A stretch of DNA of 64,000 nucleotides from an uncultured Paracoccaceae bacterium (GCA_947499635.1 CANMPD010000001.1:434001-498000); one strand, 5' to 3'. Counted from the stretch's first letter, positions 41,047 through 51,891 are shown. The notes: generated from the sequence alone by a model not told the origin. Numbers and translations: made by a program.

Positions 41047-41643
41047 ATGACCGTAGATAACGCCAATCTCGCAGCATTGGTAGGGTCGCGGATCTGCCAC
41101 GATTTGATCAGCCCCGTCGGCGCAATTAACAACGGTCTTGAACTGTTGGGAATGGCAGGTGCGATGGATGGCCCCGAACTTGAATTGATCTCAGACAGCG
41201 TCAACAATGCCAATGCCCGCATTCGCTTTTTTCGTATCGCTTTTGGCGCGGCCGGCGAACAGGAACTGGGACGCGCCGAAGTGATCAGTGTTCTAGAGGA
41301 CCTCAACAAAGGGGGACGCGTTCAATACAACTGGTCCATTGAGACCGCCAGCCTTCGCAAAAGTGTCCGCCTCGCTTTTCTTGCTGGATTGTGTCTTGAG
41401 GCAGCCCTGCCCTATGGTGGCAGCATTCAGATTACATATGACGAAAATCGTTGGCTGCTTGTCGGAACTGGTCGTCGGATCAATATAGATGAATTAGTCT
41501 GGGAAAGCCTTGTCTCTGGTGATCATCCGACAGATTTAACACCTGCTTTGGTTCAATTCGCGATGTTGCCACAACTGGCCGCTGAAGCTGGTCGTAAAAT
41601 CGCCTTTGAAGCAACCGACGAGGCGGTCACAATCAAATTCTAA
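41047..41643 (+). CDS. chpT: Histidine phosphotransferase ChpT
   Basis: A 198-residue phosphotransferase. The phosphorylated His is in GSRICHDLISPVGAINNGLE (residues 11-30). A degenerate HATPase-like C-terminal domain follows and lacks nucleotide-binding boxes, as in ChpT. It takes phosphate from CckA, encoded about 12 kb away in this window, and passes it to CtrA and CpdR. The ATG at 41047 has a GGAGG site. A strong terminator ends the gene. Confidence 0.92.
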   Translation: MTVDNANLAALVGSRICHDLISPVGAINNGLELLGMAGAMDGPELELISDSVNNANARIRFFRIAFGAAGEQELGRAEVISVLEDLNKGGRVQYNWSIETASLRKSVRLAFLAGLCLEAALPYGGSIQITYDENRWLLVGTGRRINIDELVWESLVSGDHPTDLTPALVQFAMLPQLAAEAGRKIAFEATDEAVTIKF

Positions 41644-41644
41644 A

Positions 41645-41683
41645 AAACAGGGCATCCCATGATATATGAGATGCCCTGTTTAA
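41645..41683. terminator. Bidirectional terminator between chpT and proA
   Basis: A 12-bp stem (AAACAGGGCATC with its complement), extended by CAT/ATG inside, directly after the chpT stop. Confidence 0.85.
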
Positions 41684-41704
41684 TTTACTCGTGCCTCTTA
41701 CCGA

Positions 41705-42970
41705 TTACGAGCGAACAGCCCCGTCCCCACGCACGAGATACTTAAAGCTCGTGAGTTGCATGGCCCCAACCGGGCCGCGCGCGTGCATTTTACCCGTTGC
41801 GATACCGATCTCAGCGCCCATCCCAAACTCTCCACCGTCGGCGAATTGAGTGGACGCGTTGTGCATCAAAATCGCACTATCAAGCTTGGCAAAGAATTGC
41901 CCAACAGCAGCGTCATCTTCGGTAATGATACAATCTGTGTGCTGTGAATGGTGTTGGCGAATATATTCAATCGCCTCATCAATGTCAGCAACTTGCCGTG
42001 CCGCAATAATGCTGTCGAGATACTCTTTGCCCCAATCGTCATTGGTTGCTGCGATCATGCCTTCGGGTCCAGGCAGACCGGCAACGGCACGGATCTCAAC
42101 TGATTTGTCCGCCAGTGCAGTCAAAACGGCCTTGCCCACCGTTTCAGCAATATCTTGGTGGATCAAAAGACATTCTGCCGCACCACAAATACCAGTACGG
42201 CGCGTCTTGGCATTCACGACGATATCCAAGGCTTTTTGAGGATCGGCATCTTTGTCGAGATAAATGTGAACGATCCCCTCAAGGTGGGCAAAAACCGGCA
42301 CCCGTGCTTCGCGTTGAACCAGTCCAACCAGCCCTTTGCCACCGCGCGGAACAATCACATCTACATAATCTGTCATCGCCAGCAGTTCTTGCACTGCAGC
42401 ACGATCACGGGTGGGCACAAGTTGCACTGCGTCAGCAGGCAAATCTGCGGCTTCAAGTCCCTGAACCAAACAGGCATGAATAGCCTGTGCAGAATGAAAA
42501 CTTTCGGAACCGCCGCGTAAAATCACTGCATTGCCGGACTTAAGACATAACGCCCCCGCATCCGCAGTGACATTGGGGCGGCTCTCATAGATCACACCAA
42601 TGACGCCAAGTGGTGTGCGTACACGTTGTATCTTTAGTCCCGTAGGCTGTTGCCACTCTTCGAGAACCGTACCGACAGGATCATCTTGACCTGCAACAGC
42701 ACGCAGCCCGTCTACGATACCTTGAATCCGACTTTCATCTAACAACAGTCGATCCATCATCGCATCTGACAGACCTTTTGCGCGACCAAAATCTAAATCT
42801 TTGGCGTTGCTGGCTATAATTTGCGCCCGTGTCGCCCAAACTGCGTCAGCTGAGGCCAACAGAGCCGCCTCTTTTTGTTTGGATGTGGCAGTGGCCAAAA
42901 TCTGTGACGCCGCTTTGGCACGTTGGCCAATATCGGTCATTACTGTGGAAATATCATCACTCTGTGTCAT
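41705..42970 (-). CDS. proA: Gamma-glutamyl phosphate reductase
   Basis: A 421-residue aldehyde-dehydrogenase-fold enzyme that reduces gamma-glutamyl phosphate to glutamate semialdehyde in proline synthesis. It has the cofactor region [16 protein letters not shown] and the catalytic cysteine in [14 protein letters not shown]. It is the third gene of an obgE-proB-proA cluster; the gap to proB is 64 bases. Confidence 0.96.
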   Translation of the reverse strand: MTQSDDISTVMTDIGQRAKAASQILATATSKQKEAALLASADAVWATRAQIIASNAKDLDFGRAKGLSDAMMDRLLLDESRIQGIVDGLRAVAGQDDPVGTVLEEWQQPTGLKIQRVRTPLGVIGVIYESRPNVTADAGALCLKSGNAVILRGGSESFHSAQAIHACLVQGLEAADLPADAVQLVPTRDRAAVQELLAMTDYVDVIVPRGGKGLVGLVQREARVPVFAHLEGIVHIYLDKDADPQKALDIVVNAKTRRTGICGAAECLLIHQDIAETVGKAVLTALADKSVEIRAVAGLPGPEGMIAATNDDWGKEYLDSIIAARQVADIDEAIEYIRQHHSQHTDCIITEDDAAVGQFFAKLDSAILMHNASTQFADGGEFGMGAEIGIATGKMHARGPVGAMQLTSFKYLVRGDGAVRS

Positions 42971-43034
42971 ATCTTGCCCTTTACTTGAGGCTTAGCCAGT
43001 CAAAACTGGTATCTTTGTCGCGTGGAAGATCGGC

Positions 43035-45199
<2,165 letters not shown>

Positions 45200-45252
45200 T
45201 TAACTGAATTTGCACCCTGCCTCAAGCCTGAGCAGACGGATACATTAAATGA

Positions 45253-45284
45253 AAACGGGCACCTCCAAAATAGGGTGCCCGTTT
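45253..45284 (-). terminator. Terminator after the GNAT gene
   Basis: An 11-bp stem AAACGGGCACC/GGTGCCCGTTT with a 10-base loop, 25 bases after the GNAT stop on the minus strand and before the obgE promoter. Confidence 0.85.
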
Positions 45285-45308
45285 GGAAGACTAATTTCGC
45301 CCTACACC

Positions 45309-45857
45309 TTACAGTTTATGACTATACGTCCATGTCGGGACATTCGCATCGCGCGCAACCGAAAAGACTTCGGCATCACCAAGATACTCAAAACCGCAAT
45401 GCGTCAGAACACGGGCTGATGCCGGATTATCCTGAAATGCCGTAGCAAACATCGCACTGTCTTTAAAAGGGTTCGCATCAACCAACAGCTTAACTGCTTC
45501 GGACGCAAGGCCGGTGTTCCAAAACGGCGGTGCAATCCAAAAACCAACCTCCGACTGGGCACGATCCATGCGTTTTAGACTTATGACACCGGCGAGTTCT
45601 GGTGCGCCATCGCATGTCCCATCAATCGCCCAGATGTATTCGCCCTCTTCTGCTTTCATTGCACGTGCAACAAATGCCTCGGATGCTCCAGGTGGTAACG
45701 GATGTGGAATGCGCGTTGTCATACGCGCAACACGTTTGTCGCCGGCGTAATAAGAAATAAGTCCCGCATCAGACACACGCAAAGGACGCAACACAAAGCG
45801 ATCAGCTTTGATCATCATCTGTTGATCAGCGTGTTGCAATTTCTGACCTTCTTTCAT
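45309..45857 (-). CDS. GNAT acetyltransferase, RimJ/RimL type
   Basis: A 182-residue acetyl-CoA-dependent N-acetyltransferase. It shows FVLRPLRVSDAGLISYYAGD, the VGFWIAPPFWNTGLASEAVK acetyl-CoA region and the NPASARVLTHCGFEYLG motif of the RimJ/L group. The substrate (protein N-terminus or small amine) is unknown. The start at 45857 has an excellent AGGAGG site nine bases upstream, which rules out the longer frame. It sits between rpmA and obgE. Confidence 0.9.
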   Translation of the reverse strand: MKEGQKLQHADQQMMIKADRFVLRPLRVSDAGLISYYAGDKRVARMTTRIPHPLPPGASEAFVARAMKAEEGEYIWAIDGTCDGAPELAGVISLKRMDRAQSEVGFWIAPPFWNTGLASEAVKLLVDANPFKDSAMFATAFQDNPASARVLTHCGFEYLGDAEVFSVARDANVPTWTYSHKL

Positions 45858-45966
45858 CTCGTTACTCCTCCTTCGTGGATGCAAAATACACCCTTGAACA
45901 TTAAACCAAACAACGCACGTATCGAGGCTCCCCTCCTCAAAACTTTGGCGTCGCCAAAATAACAGA

Positions 45967-45992
45967 GAGGACCGGTTACCTAACCGATCCTC
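45967..45992 (-). terminator. Probable terminator of rplU-rpmA
   Basis: A GAGGA-C-CGGTT stem with one mismatch and a 4-base loop; a T-rich tract follows on the minus strand, 32 bases after rpmA. Confidence 0.6.
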
Positions 45993-46023
45993 CCTAAGAT
46001 TTCTTTACCTTTTTAGGTTCGGT

Positions 46024-46293
46024 TTATTCAGCGGCCTCCGCCACTGGCAGAACCGAAATAAAGGTACGGCCTTTCAGGCCTTTATGAAAGGTAACAGCGC
46101 CATCAACAGTTGCAAAGATTGTGTGATCTTTGCCAAGACCTACGCCTTCGCCTGGCCAAAATTTGGTCCCGCGTTGACGAACGATGATATTACCTGCGAT
46201 GGCCGCTTGACCACCATAAAGTTTCACACCGAGGCGACGACCAATAGAGTCGCGACCGTTGCGGGAGGAACCACCAGCTTTTTTATGTGCCAT
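46024..46293 (-). CDS. rpmA: 50S ribosomal protein L27
   Basis: An 89-residue L27 with the standard N-terminus [20 protein letters not shown] reaching toward the peptidyl transferase centre, so no Firmicutes-type cleaved leader is present. It lies 11 bases after rplU in the conserved rplU-rpmA order. Confidence 0.97.
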   Translation of the reverse strand: MAHKKAGGSSRNGRDSIGRRLGVKLYGGQAAIAGNIIVRQRGTKFWPGEGVGLGKDHTIFATVDGAVTFHKGLKGRTFISVLPVAEAAE

Positions 46294-46304
46294 TCTCTAT
46301 CTCC

Positions 46305-46868
46305 TTAGCCCTGAGCCAGCTCTTTAGCTTGCTCAACCCACTCGGGTTTAATTTTAATGGCGTCGATAGCAGCAATTGCATCTTCCGACAAGGCTGCGAT
46401 GTCAGCAAAGCTGGTCAGGCCAGCTGCTTCAAGTTTCGCAGCCGCAGCAGGACCAACACCAGTCAACTGGGTCAGATCATCAGAACCGGTTGCAGCAGAC
46501 GACGCGGATGCCGCAGCTTTGCCAGTTGCAACTTTAACACCTGTCGCATCTGCACCAGATGTCAGAATGTCAGTGATCTTAACCAAAGTCAGTTTCTGAC
46601 GGTGACCGACAGTCCGCTTGGATGAGTGCTTACGACGACGTTTGACAAAGTTAATAACCTTATCGCCTTTGACTTGGTCAACAACTTCGGCCTGAACCGC
46701 GGCACCTTCGACCAAAGGTGCACCAACGACAGGTGCGTCGCCGCCCAGCATTAGAATGTCATTGAATTGGATAGTTTCGCCGGCATCTGCAACCAGTTTT
46801 TCCACGCGGAGAATGTCACCCGCTTGTACTTTATACTGTTTGCCGCCAGTCTTGAGAACTGCGAACAT
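46305..46868 (-). CDS. rplU: 50S ribosomal protein L21 with helix-hairpin-helix tail
   Basis: A 187-residue L21. Residues 1-104 are the normal ribosomal protein (MFAVLKTGGKQYKVQAGDIL, then KRRRKHSSKRTVGHRQK). An Ala/Ser-rich linker of about 25 residues follows, then a helix-hairpin-helix-like domain (LTQLTGVGPAAAAKLEAAGL, then SFADIAALSEDAI). Usual L21 is about 103 residues, so the tail nearly doubles it. Such tails occur in this bacterial family; their job on the ribosome is unknown. The downstream rpmA and promoter arrangement are ordinary. Confidence 0.95.
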   Translation of the reverse strand: MFAVLKTGGKQYKVQAGDILRVEKLVADAGETIQFNDILMLGGDAPVVGAPLVEGAAVQAEVVDQVKGDKVINFVKRRRKHSSKRTVGHRQKLTLVKITDILTSGADATGVKVATGKAAASASSAATGSDDLTQLTGVGPAAAAKLEAAGLTSFADIAALSEDAIAAIDAIKIKPEWVEQAKELAQG

Positions 46869-47068
46869 GTCAGTGTTCCTTTGTTACCCGCATTCTATGG
46901 TCCCCAACCAGCTTGGGCGTTTTGGCCAGCAATCCCTGACCACCTCGAACAGCGCGCCCGATAGGGCTGTATGATATAGATGACCCGGCACAGAGAATCC
47001 AAGCCGAGATGGGCGCTTATCCATATTTATCTAAGATCTGTCAAGCCCCACTCAGATATAGAACGATC

Positions 47069-47956
47069 CTACAGGTCTTCTCCTACGACGAGATCTGCCA
47101 AACGATAAGCTAAGACCTCAAACAACTCGGCCTGCAACGCGTATTGAACGTGGTTCAACTGCCGATATAGCTGCTGCATCAGCGGATGTGCCAAAGCGTC
47201 GGAATAAATCAACAAATCGTCTTCGCTGAAGCCCTGATAGGTGTAGGCATTACTGGCAAGGTTTCCCTCTTGAATGGACCGGCGCAACTGCGGTTCACTT
47301 TCTTTTAATGCGGCCCGCAGTGTGTCTTCATCAACTGTTATCTCTAGGATACCTGCCGCTTGTGCAGCCAACATGAAACGCACCTGCAGATCGTGGATCG
47401 ATGTAACCGAGAGATCATCAACATCTATGGCACGTGACATCTTGAGGAAAATTTCAAGCTTTGGATCACCATCCCTCACCATCTGCGAAACAATACGCGT
47501 ACCAGCCTCTCGTGTGACGACGCCGTCTTGCACATCATGAGAGGCATTTTCGGCACGCACCAAACGCTGACCAATCTCAGAGCTATAAAATGCCTGCGCA
47601 TATTCCACTGCCTCAGGATCTAGCCTGTCTTGCAAGGTTGTCACGACCGCCTCGCGCATCTTCTCCTTGTCAAAGACAGCGCGGATCGTGTTTTGCCACT
47701 GCGAGCCTAACTTGTTGGGATCAATCCCGATCATTCGCGGCGCGAAGTCGGCCGAATGCACGATCGTTTCCACAGCAACGTCAAACCCCGTCACATCAAG
47801 AAACGTCTCGACCTGCCTCCGGTCTAGCGGTGCTGCCGCACTGTTTACAGCAGACATTACAAGTAAAACTATTGCACCAGACAATGCGACAAACATCGCA
47901 AATACTGTTCGAAGAATACGCGCCGTTGGCGTCGAAAAATTTGCAGCAAAAATCAT
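47069..47956 (-). CDS. DUF2059 exported protein
   Basis: A 295-residue secreted or membrane-tethered protein. A hydrophobic N-terminal segment (residues 14-36) ends SAAAPLDRR and is probably a signal peptide cut near residue 41. Two DUF2059-like helical repeats follow (EYAQAFYSSEIGQRLVRAEN and LLIYSDALAHPLMQQLYRQ). The function is unknown. It is a single gene, and an 18-bp motif shared with the xre/aminotransferase region lies about 125 bases upstream. Confidence 0.8.
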   Translation of the reverse strand: MIFAANFSTPTARILRTVFAMFVALSGAIVLLVMSAVNSAAAPLDRRQVETFLDVTGFDVAVETIVHSADFAPRMIGIDPNKLGSQWQNTIRAVFDKEKMREAVVTTLQDRLDPEAVEYAQAFYSSEIGQRLVRAENASHDVQDGVVTREAGTRIVSQMVRDGDPKLEIFLKMSRAIDVDDLSVTSIHDLQVRFMLAAQAAGILEITVDEDTLRAALKESEPQLRRSIQEGNLASNAYTYQGFSEDDLLIYSDALAHPLMQQLYRQLNHVQYALQAELFEVLAYRLADLVVGEDL

Positions 47957-48079
47957 ATCCTGAGCCTATGCGATCAAACACGGTTAAGTAAATAATTTTC
48001 GTTTTCACTTAACAAACTCTTGCTCACGAAAACGTTCCTTATCGAAAGCGCCTTCATTTGGTTGCTCGTTTCCATTCAC

Positions 48080-48097
48080 CTTTTGCGTCGGATATAT
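48080..48097. repeat. 18-bp motif CTTTTGCGTCGGATATAT, copy 2
   Basis: Identical to 11980-11997. It stands between the MarR gene end and the DUF2059 start, at nearly the same distance from the minus-strand gene (124 versus 120 bases) and in the same orientation as the first copy relative to xre. Confidence 0.4.
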
Positions 48098-48135
48098 GTC
48101 GAGGCCGTTTGACAGTTTGAAAACGTCGGGCTGGC

Positions 48136-48606
48136 CTATTTCTGGAGCGGCAGGCCTAAATCTACGTCAAGCAAGCGACGCAATTCCTCGATCGAACTCA
48201 AACCGGTACGGTTGACATATTCGGTTTCGGCCACCTCAAGTGCTTTTCGCGCATCATTGACCAGCTGCATCCCCATCGTCGTCATCGAAATTTGCTTCTG
48301 ATTACGTTTCGCAGGATTAGTGTCCAATGAGAGGAACCCCTGATCTTGCAAATCAGTCGTCGTGCGATAAACCGCTTGCCGGGTTATGCCCAATCGTTCA
48401 GCAACCTTGCTTGCTTGTGTCTGACCGCAATCGAGACTTGCGAAAAAGGACAAATGCGACACTGTCAGCGCATCATACCCTTGGCGCTTTAAGATGTTTA
48501 GCACACTTTGATATATCCAACGAGTTCCAGATTGCATGAGTAAACTCAACGCCGGTTGAGAAACTGCTGGACTTGTAAACTTTGTTGACAATAATTCTGA
48601 CCCCAC
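48136..48606 (-). CDS. MarR-family regulator of the divergent membrane-protein genes
   Basis: A MarR-type winged helix protein of up to 156 residues. The HTH reads QASKVAERLGITRQAVYRTT, and a wing with NPAKRNQKQISM follows. The start is uncertain. The listed GTG at 48606 places one palindromic operator inside the coding region; a TTG at 48591 after AGGTGGGG or the ATG at 48537 are alternatives. It is divergent from two small membrane proteins, and two inverted repeats lie between, so it probably represses both directions until a small ligand binds. Confidence 0.82.
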   Translation of the reverse strand: MGSELLSTKFTSPAVSQPALSLLMQSGTRWIYQSVLNILKRQGYDALTVSHLSFFASLDCGQTQASKVAERLGITRQAVYRTTTDLQDQGFLSLDTNPAKRNQKQISMTTMGMQLVNDARKALEVAETEYVNRTGLSSIEELRRLLDVDLGLPLQK

Positions 48607-48628
48607 CTACTTGTAAACATAGTTTACA
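48573..48628. promoter_or_regulatory. Two palindromic operators of the MarR divergon
   Basis: Site 1 (48573-48591) is TTGTAAAC-TTT-GTTGACAA with one mismatch. Site 2 (48612-48628) is TGTAAAC-ATA-GTTTACA, perfect. The centres are 38 bp apart, and both share the GTAAAC-N3-GTTTAC core. They sit just before the divergent start codons, as expected for an autoregulated MarR protein. Confidence 0.75.
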
Positions 48629-48642
48629 TAGTGGAGACATCC

Positions 48643-49050
48643 ATGAATAGCCTAAAAATTGCACTTCGCTTGAACGCCATGAGTTGCATCAGCTTTGGCC
48701 TTCTTGGCTTTTTGATACCGGCTCGTATTTCAACCTTCCTAGGAGATCCACCTGTCTCACTGCTTCAAGCTCTCGGAGCCGTCCTGATTGTAAATGGATT
48801 ACACCTAATTATAGCCTCCTCCCGTACAACTCTGAAGGAATGGGAGGTTGTCTATTTTTCCTTGGGGGATCTCGTGTGGTGGCTGGGGTCAAACTTTCTG
48901 ATTTCTGCAAATGTTTGGATAACCACGCCCGTAGGAGCAATCACCATGTTTGTAATTGCGCTTGGCGTCGCGGTTATTGGGGTGATGCAAATTTGGCTAA
49001 TGGCCACTCTCAAAAAACAACGTTCAAGCGCCAACACTGGACCATCATAA
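48643..49050 (+). CDS. Small four-helix membrane protein
   Basis: A 135-residue inner-membrane protein with four predicted helices (near residues 14-30, 42-60, 70-90 and 97-120). I do not recognise its family. The start at 48643 follows GGAGA by five bases; an in-frame ATG four codons earlier overlaps that site and is less likely. It is the first gene downstream of the two MarR operators and is followed 17 bases later by a second membrane protein, so the two form an operon. Confidence 0.75.
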   Translation: MNSLKIALRLNAMSCISFGLLGFLIPARISTFLGDPPVSLLQALGAVLIVNGLHLIIASSRTTLKEWEVVYFSLGDLVWWLGSNFLISANVWITTPVGAITMFVIALGVAVIGVMQIWLMATLKKQRSSANTGPS

Positions 49051-49067
49051 AGGCGTCTTACTGGTCA

Positions 49068-49436
49068 ATGCCCAAGTGGGTTTTGGTCTGGCTTTGCTTG
49101 CTAAATCTCTACTTTTTGATGTCAGTTCTTTTCTGGCCTGACCGTCTATCTGCTGTTGTTCTAATTGGATATGTCGCGACGGGGCCCCTTCTCGCCGCGC
49201 AGATTACTTTTGACGGAGGGCTTCGCCGGATCTTAGGCTTAGCACACCTTATCCCTTGGGTTCCCTTATTGATCTGGCTGACACTATATGGCGGCGATCA
49301 TCTTTACAAACATGGTCTCATTATCTTGCTAGGGATCTGTGTCGCTTTTGACATATTTGATGTCTGGCGCTTTTGGCGAGGGGACCGAAAGCCATTCAGT
49401 CAGCAACGGCCAAAACTCAAGCCCTCAAGTATTTGA
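49068..49436 (+). CDS. Small membrane protein, second gene of the MarR divergon
   Basis: A 122-residue membrane protein with about four helices (WVLVWLCLLNLYFLMSVLF at the N-terminus, then LSAVVLIGYVATGPLLAA, LAHLIPWVPLLIWLTLYG and HGLIILLGICVAFDIFDVW) and a basic C-terminus. The family is unknown. The start ATG at 49068 lacks a close ribosome site and may rely on coupling to the upstream gene. Size and topology resemble its partner, so they may form a complex. Confidence 0.7.
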   Translation: MPKWVLVWLCLLNLYFLMSVLFWPDRLSAVVLIGYVATGPLLAAQITFDGGLRRILGLAHLIPWVPLLIWLTLYGGDHLYKHGLIILLGICVAFDIFDVWRFWRGDRKPFSQQRPKLKPSSI

Positions 49437-49542
49437 AGGCCACCTCCTGCTATATTCCGTCGTCTCTCGCTTTGAAATGCCCGTAAAAGCACCTCATACC
49501 ATAAACACATACCGGCAGAGCTGTGGGTTTCTATAAAATTCC

Positions 49543-50424
49543 CTATGTTCTATTTGGTCTAACAGCAACATAGACAGCGGCAGCAAGGATCAAAAGAAAT
49601 CCAACATAAGCAAGCGAGTTGGGCAGCGTCGCGAACAAAATTAGATCAAACCCAACAGCCCAAATCAAACCCGTAAAGTCAAAAGGCGCAAGTGTACTCA
49701 CCGGCGTGCGCGCAACTGCCTCGCTTGAGGCAATATGACCTGCGCCACCTAGAATTCCTGCAAGAGCAAGCCAACCGAAAATGGGCCAATTCAACTCAAC
49801 CCAGCCAAAAGGTAACGTAAGCAGACCAACCAACGCTGAAATAATTGCAAAGAAGAACGCAATTGCAGATGCGCTTTCCGTTTCAGTCATCTTTTTTATG
49901 TGAACTCTAACAAAGGCCATCGTCAGCGCATAGCCAAGCGCCGCCGTAACGCCGATCCATGCTCCCTTTCCTGCACTTTCAAGAGCATCCCATAACAAAA
50001 TGATCACCCCCAGAAATCCAAGAGCCACGCATATAAGCAGCGACTTTTCTATCTTTTCATTTAGCAACAACGCAGCAAGAGGTAACGTGAGTACTGGTGC
50101 AAGATAGGCAATAGCCTGTGCATTCGCTACAGGAAGATAAGCTAGCGAAACAAACGAAAGGGACATTGAGAAAGCCCCAAATAGGCTGCGTATCACATGT
50201 AACCGTGGATATCTGGGTTTTAGTCCATAAGGAAAGCGCCCTAAACACCACACATAAAAGCATATTGGGATTAGCGCTAAAGCCGAGCGCCAAAACATGA
50301 TCTGTCCAACGGGAACAGTTTTTGATGCTCCGTGAACCGCCGCAGACATCGCTGCCATAAGGAAAACTGACATCAATCGAAGTAAAATGCCTGAAACTCT
50401 AGCTCTTTCCATTTGAACAATCAT
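49543..50424 (-). CDS. EamA/DMT-family transporter
   Basis: A 293-residue inner-membrane protein with ten helices in two EamA repeats (GQIMFWRSALALIPICFYVW, AIAYLAPVLTLPLAALLLNE, GWLALAGILGGAGHIASSEA, VSTLAPFDFTGLIWAVGFD). Members export amino acids, metabolites or drugs; the substrate here is unknown. The start at 50424 has GGTGGA five bases upstream and is preferred to the 11-codon longer frame. It is a single gene. Confidence 0.88.
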   Translation of the reverse strand: MIVQMERARVSGILLRLMSVFLMAAMSAAVHGASKTVPVGQIMFWRSALALIPICFYVWCLGRFPYGLKPRYPRLHVIRSLFGAFSMSLSFVSLAYLPVANAQAIAYLAPVLTLPLAALLLNEKIEKSLLICVALGFLGVIILLWDALESAGKGAWIGVTAALGYALTMAFVRVHIKKMTETESASAIAFFFAIISALVGLLTLPFGWVELNWPIFGWLALAGILGGAGHIASSEAVARTPVSTLAPFDFTGLIWAVGFDLILFATLPNSLAYVGFLLILAAAVYVAVRPNRT

Positions 50425-50754
50425 CAAAATCCACCATTGATGATAGCGATAACACACCCTTCACGACAGCAATGTGTCATTACTCAAATTGGGCACGAGA
50501 ACGATCATTCGTACATGTCACAACATCGGACAGGCAAAAGAAAAGCAAAACGACTGCTGAATTCTTAAAACTGATTTTACAATCACGAATTAGCATTGGG
50601 TAGTGGGTCACTTTCAGAAAATTCTAGTGGATTCGATGATCGGTGAGGGGCCGGAGCGACCGAATGAGACAGCTTAAAAGTATGTGCGAATACCTTAAGC
50701 TCGGAAAGTTTGCTTCGCAGTTTTGCATTGCAGCATCGGGACGTTCAGCCGGAT

Positions 50755-51140
50755 CTACTTACTACCAGAGGACTCCATGCGAAGAAGGCCTTTCAGATCG
50801 TTTTCTGCGTCACGCCAGAGATATGCATCGCCATATTGCCCCTCTAGGAGATCAGCATTCAATCCTGAACCACTACCAGTAGGCAGTCGAGCGAGCAGCA
50901 CAATCCTCAAGTTCAAGTTTCCTGCATGTCGATAATAGCTGCCGTATTGACCATCCAACCGATCAGCATCACGTGCCTTTGCGCATATTATTGAGGTAGT
51001 CCCGTATCGCGACTTAAGGGTCGCGCCATGGCCTCGTCCAGCACCCCCAGTGGGCCTTTGTGCAGATCTTGGTCCGCCAATGCCTTAAGGACGAGATAGA
51101 GTTGCTTGCGGTATGTAATGTTCTTTGGATCAAATACCAT
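50755..51140 (-). pseudogene. Possible decayed gene with frameshift
   Basis: In an otherwise gene-free 0.8 kb, the minus strand shows a 50-codon open frame at 50988-51140 (MVFDPKNITYRKQLYLVLKA at its start). If one base is skipped near its stop, reading continues into a second open frame down to 50755. That part holds two related segments, DRLDGQYGSYY and DLLEGQYGDAY. This suggests a broken protein-coding gene of unknown family. The flanking DNA 50458-50754 and 51141-51249 shows nothing I can name. It is a weak call, resting on conceptual translation by eye. Confidence 0.3.
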
Positions 51141-51249
51141 AAATACATTTACAGAGCGAATGCCCTATTCAAGAGAGCCCGAATTTCGAACACCATAAAC
51201 CACCTTATCATTCAAAGTGTTAGAGGGGTTATTAAATCAAATAAGGTGT

Positions 51250-51339
51250 TGGCGGAGAGACAGGGATTCGAACCCTGGGTCCCCGTAAAGGGACAACGGT
51301 TTTCGAGACCGCCCCGTTCGACCACTCCGGCACCTCTCC
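51250..51339 (-). tRNA. tRNA-Ser (anticodon CGA)
   Basis: A 90-base class II tRNA with encoded CCA. The acceptor is GGAGAGG against TCTCTCC and the discriminator is G, as usual for serine. The anticodon loop CTCGAAA gives CGA (reads UCG). There is a long variable arm, and the T arm is CAGGG-TTCGAAT-CCCTG. Integrase remnants start 62 bases beyond its 5' end. Confidence 0.96.
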
Positions 51340-51401
51340 ACATATTGATTTCATTAGACTTTTCCAAAAGAGGCTGCAACACGAAATCACGGTTTCAAAG
51401 G

Positions 51402-51625
51402 TTACTGAGTCGTTTTGTTTTCATTTCGTTTCGCCTGGGCAGGTTTTGCCTGTGCTTCGCCCATCGCTTCACCAGCGTATTTATCAAACATTTCGGACGT
51501 GAGGTGTCCGGTAACCGATGCACCAGCGCGCCCAACCGTCACGCCAAGTTCACTTGCTCGGTGTATCTGAAGCCATGAAGCTTATACTTCTCTTCGATCC
51601 CTGCAGCCTTATTCAAATTCTCGAT
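51402..51625 (-). pseudogene. Tyrosine-recombinase (integrase) C-terminal remnant
   Basis: Minus-strand reading gives KLHGFRYT, the integrase box II HxxR region. After a one-base frameshift near 51558 it continues ASELGVTVGRAGASVTGHLT, then SEMFDKYAGEAM and a stop at 51402. GHLT and FDKY match the third catalytic His and the nucleophilic Tyr of tyrosine recombinases. The N-terminal half is absent. Only a degraded 3' end remains, next to tRNA-Ser, the kind of place where such elements integrate. It was found by manual translation; no search was made. Confidence 0.65.
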
Positions 51626-51891
51626 GCGAAACCTCGAAGATCGACATGTTTTTCAAGATGAGCACGAAATGAATACAAAGAACTCGAAAACATTTTCAAC
51701 GGCACTTTTCCTATTGGAAAGTCATACTTGATGGTTTTTCGTCATGGGTCGAGCTCTTGCGTAAAGAGCTGCTTTTCGGTGGCGAAAACCCTCTCTTTCC
51801 CGCCCTAGAACGCAAATCGACCGATGGACAATTCAACTTCATATCTCTGTCGCGAATACCATATTCTAATCCGCAAAAATCACTCAAGTAA
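51621..51891 (+). pseudogene. Second tyrosine-recombinase remnant, opposite strand
   Basis: The plus strand reads NLEDRHVFQDEHEMNTKNSK, TFSTALF, then after frameshifts PIGKSYLMVFRH and WVELLRKELLFGGENPLFPA, ending IPYSNPQKSLK and a stop at 51891. This wording matches the catalytic domain of a roseobacter integrase group (KTK..KTF..FFPVG, LRTELLFG.DDPLFPAT, GLPYFNPHSFR). At least two frameshifts and an internal deletion are needed to join the parts, so it cannot work. It lies head to head with the remnant on the other strand, from a different integrase type. Confidence 0.6.
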
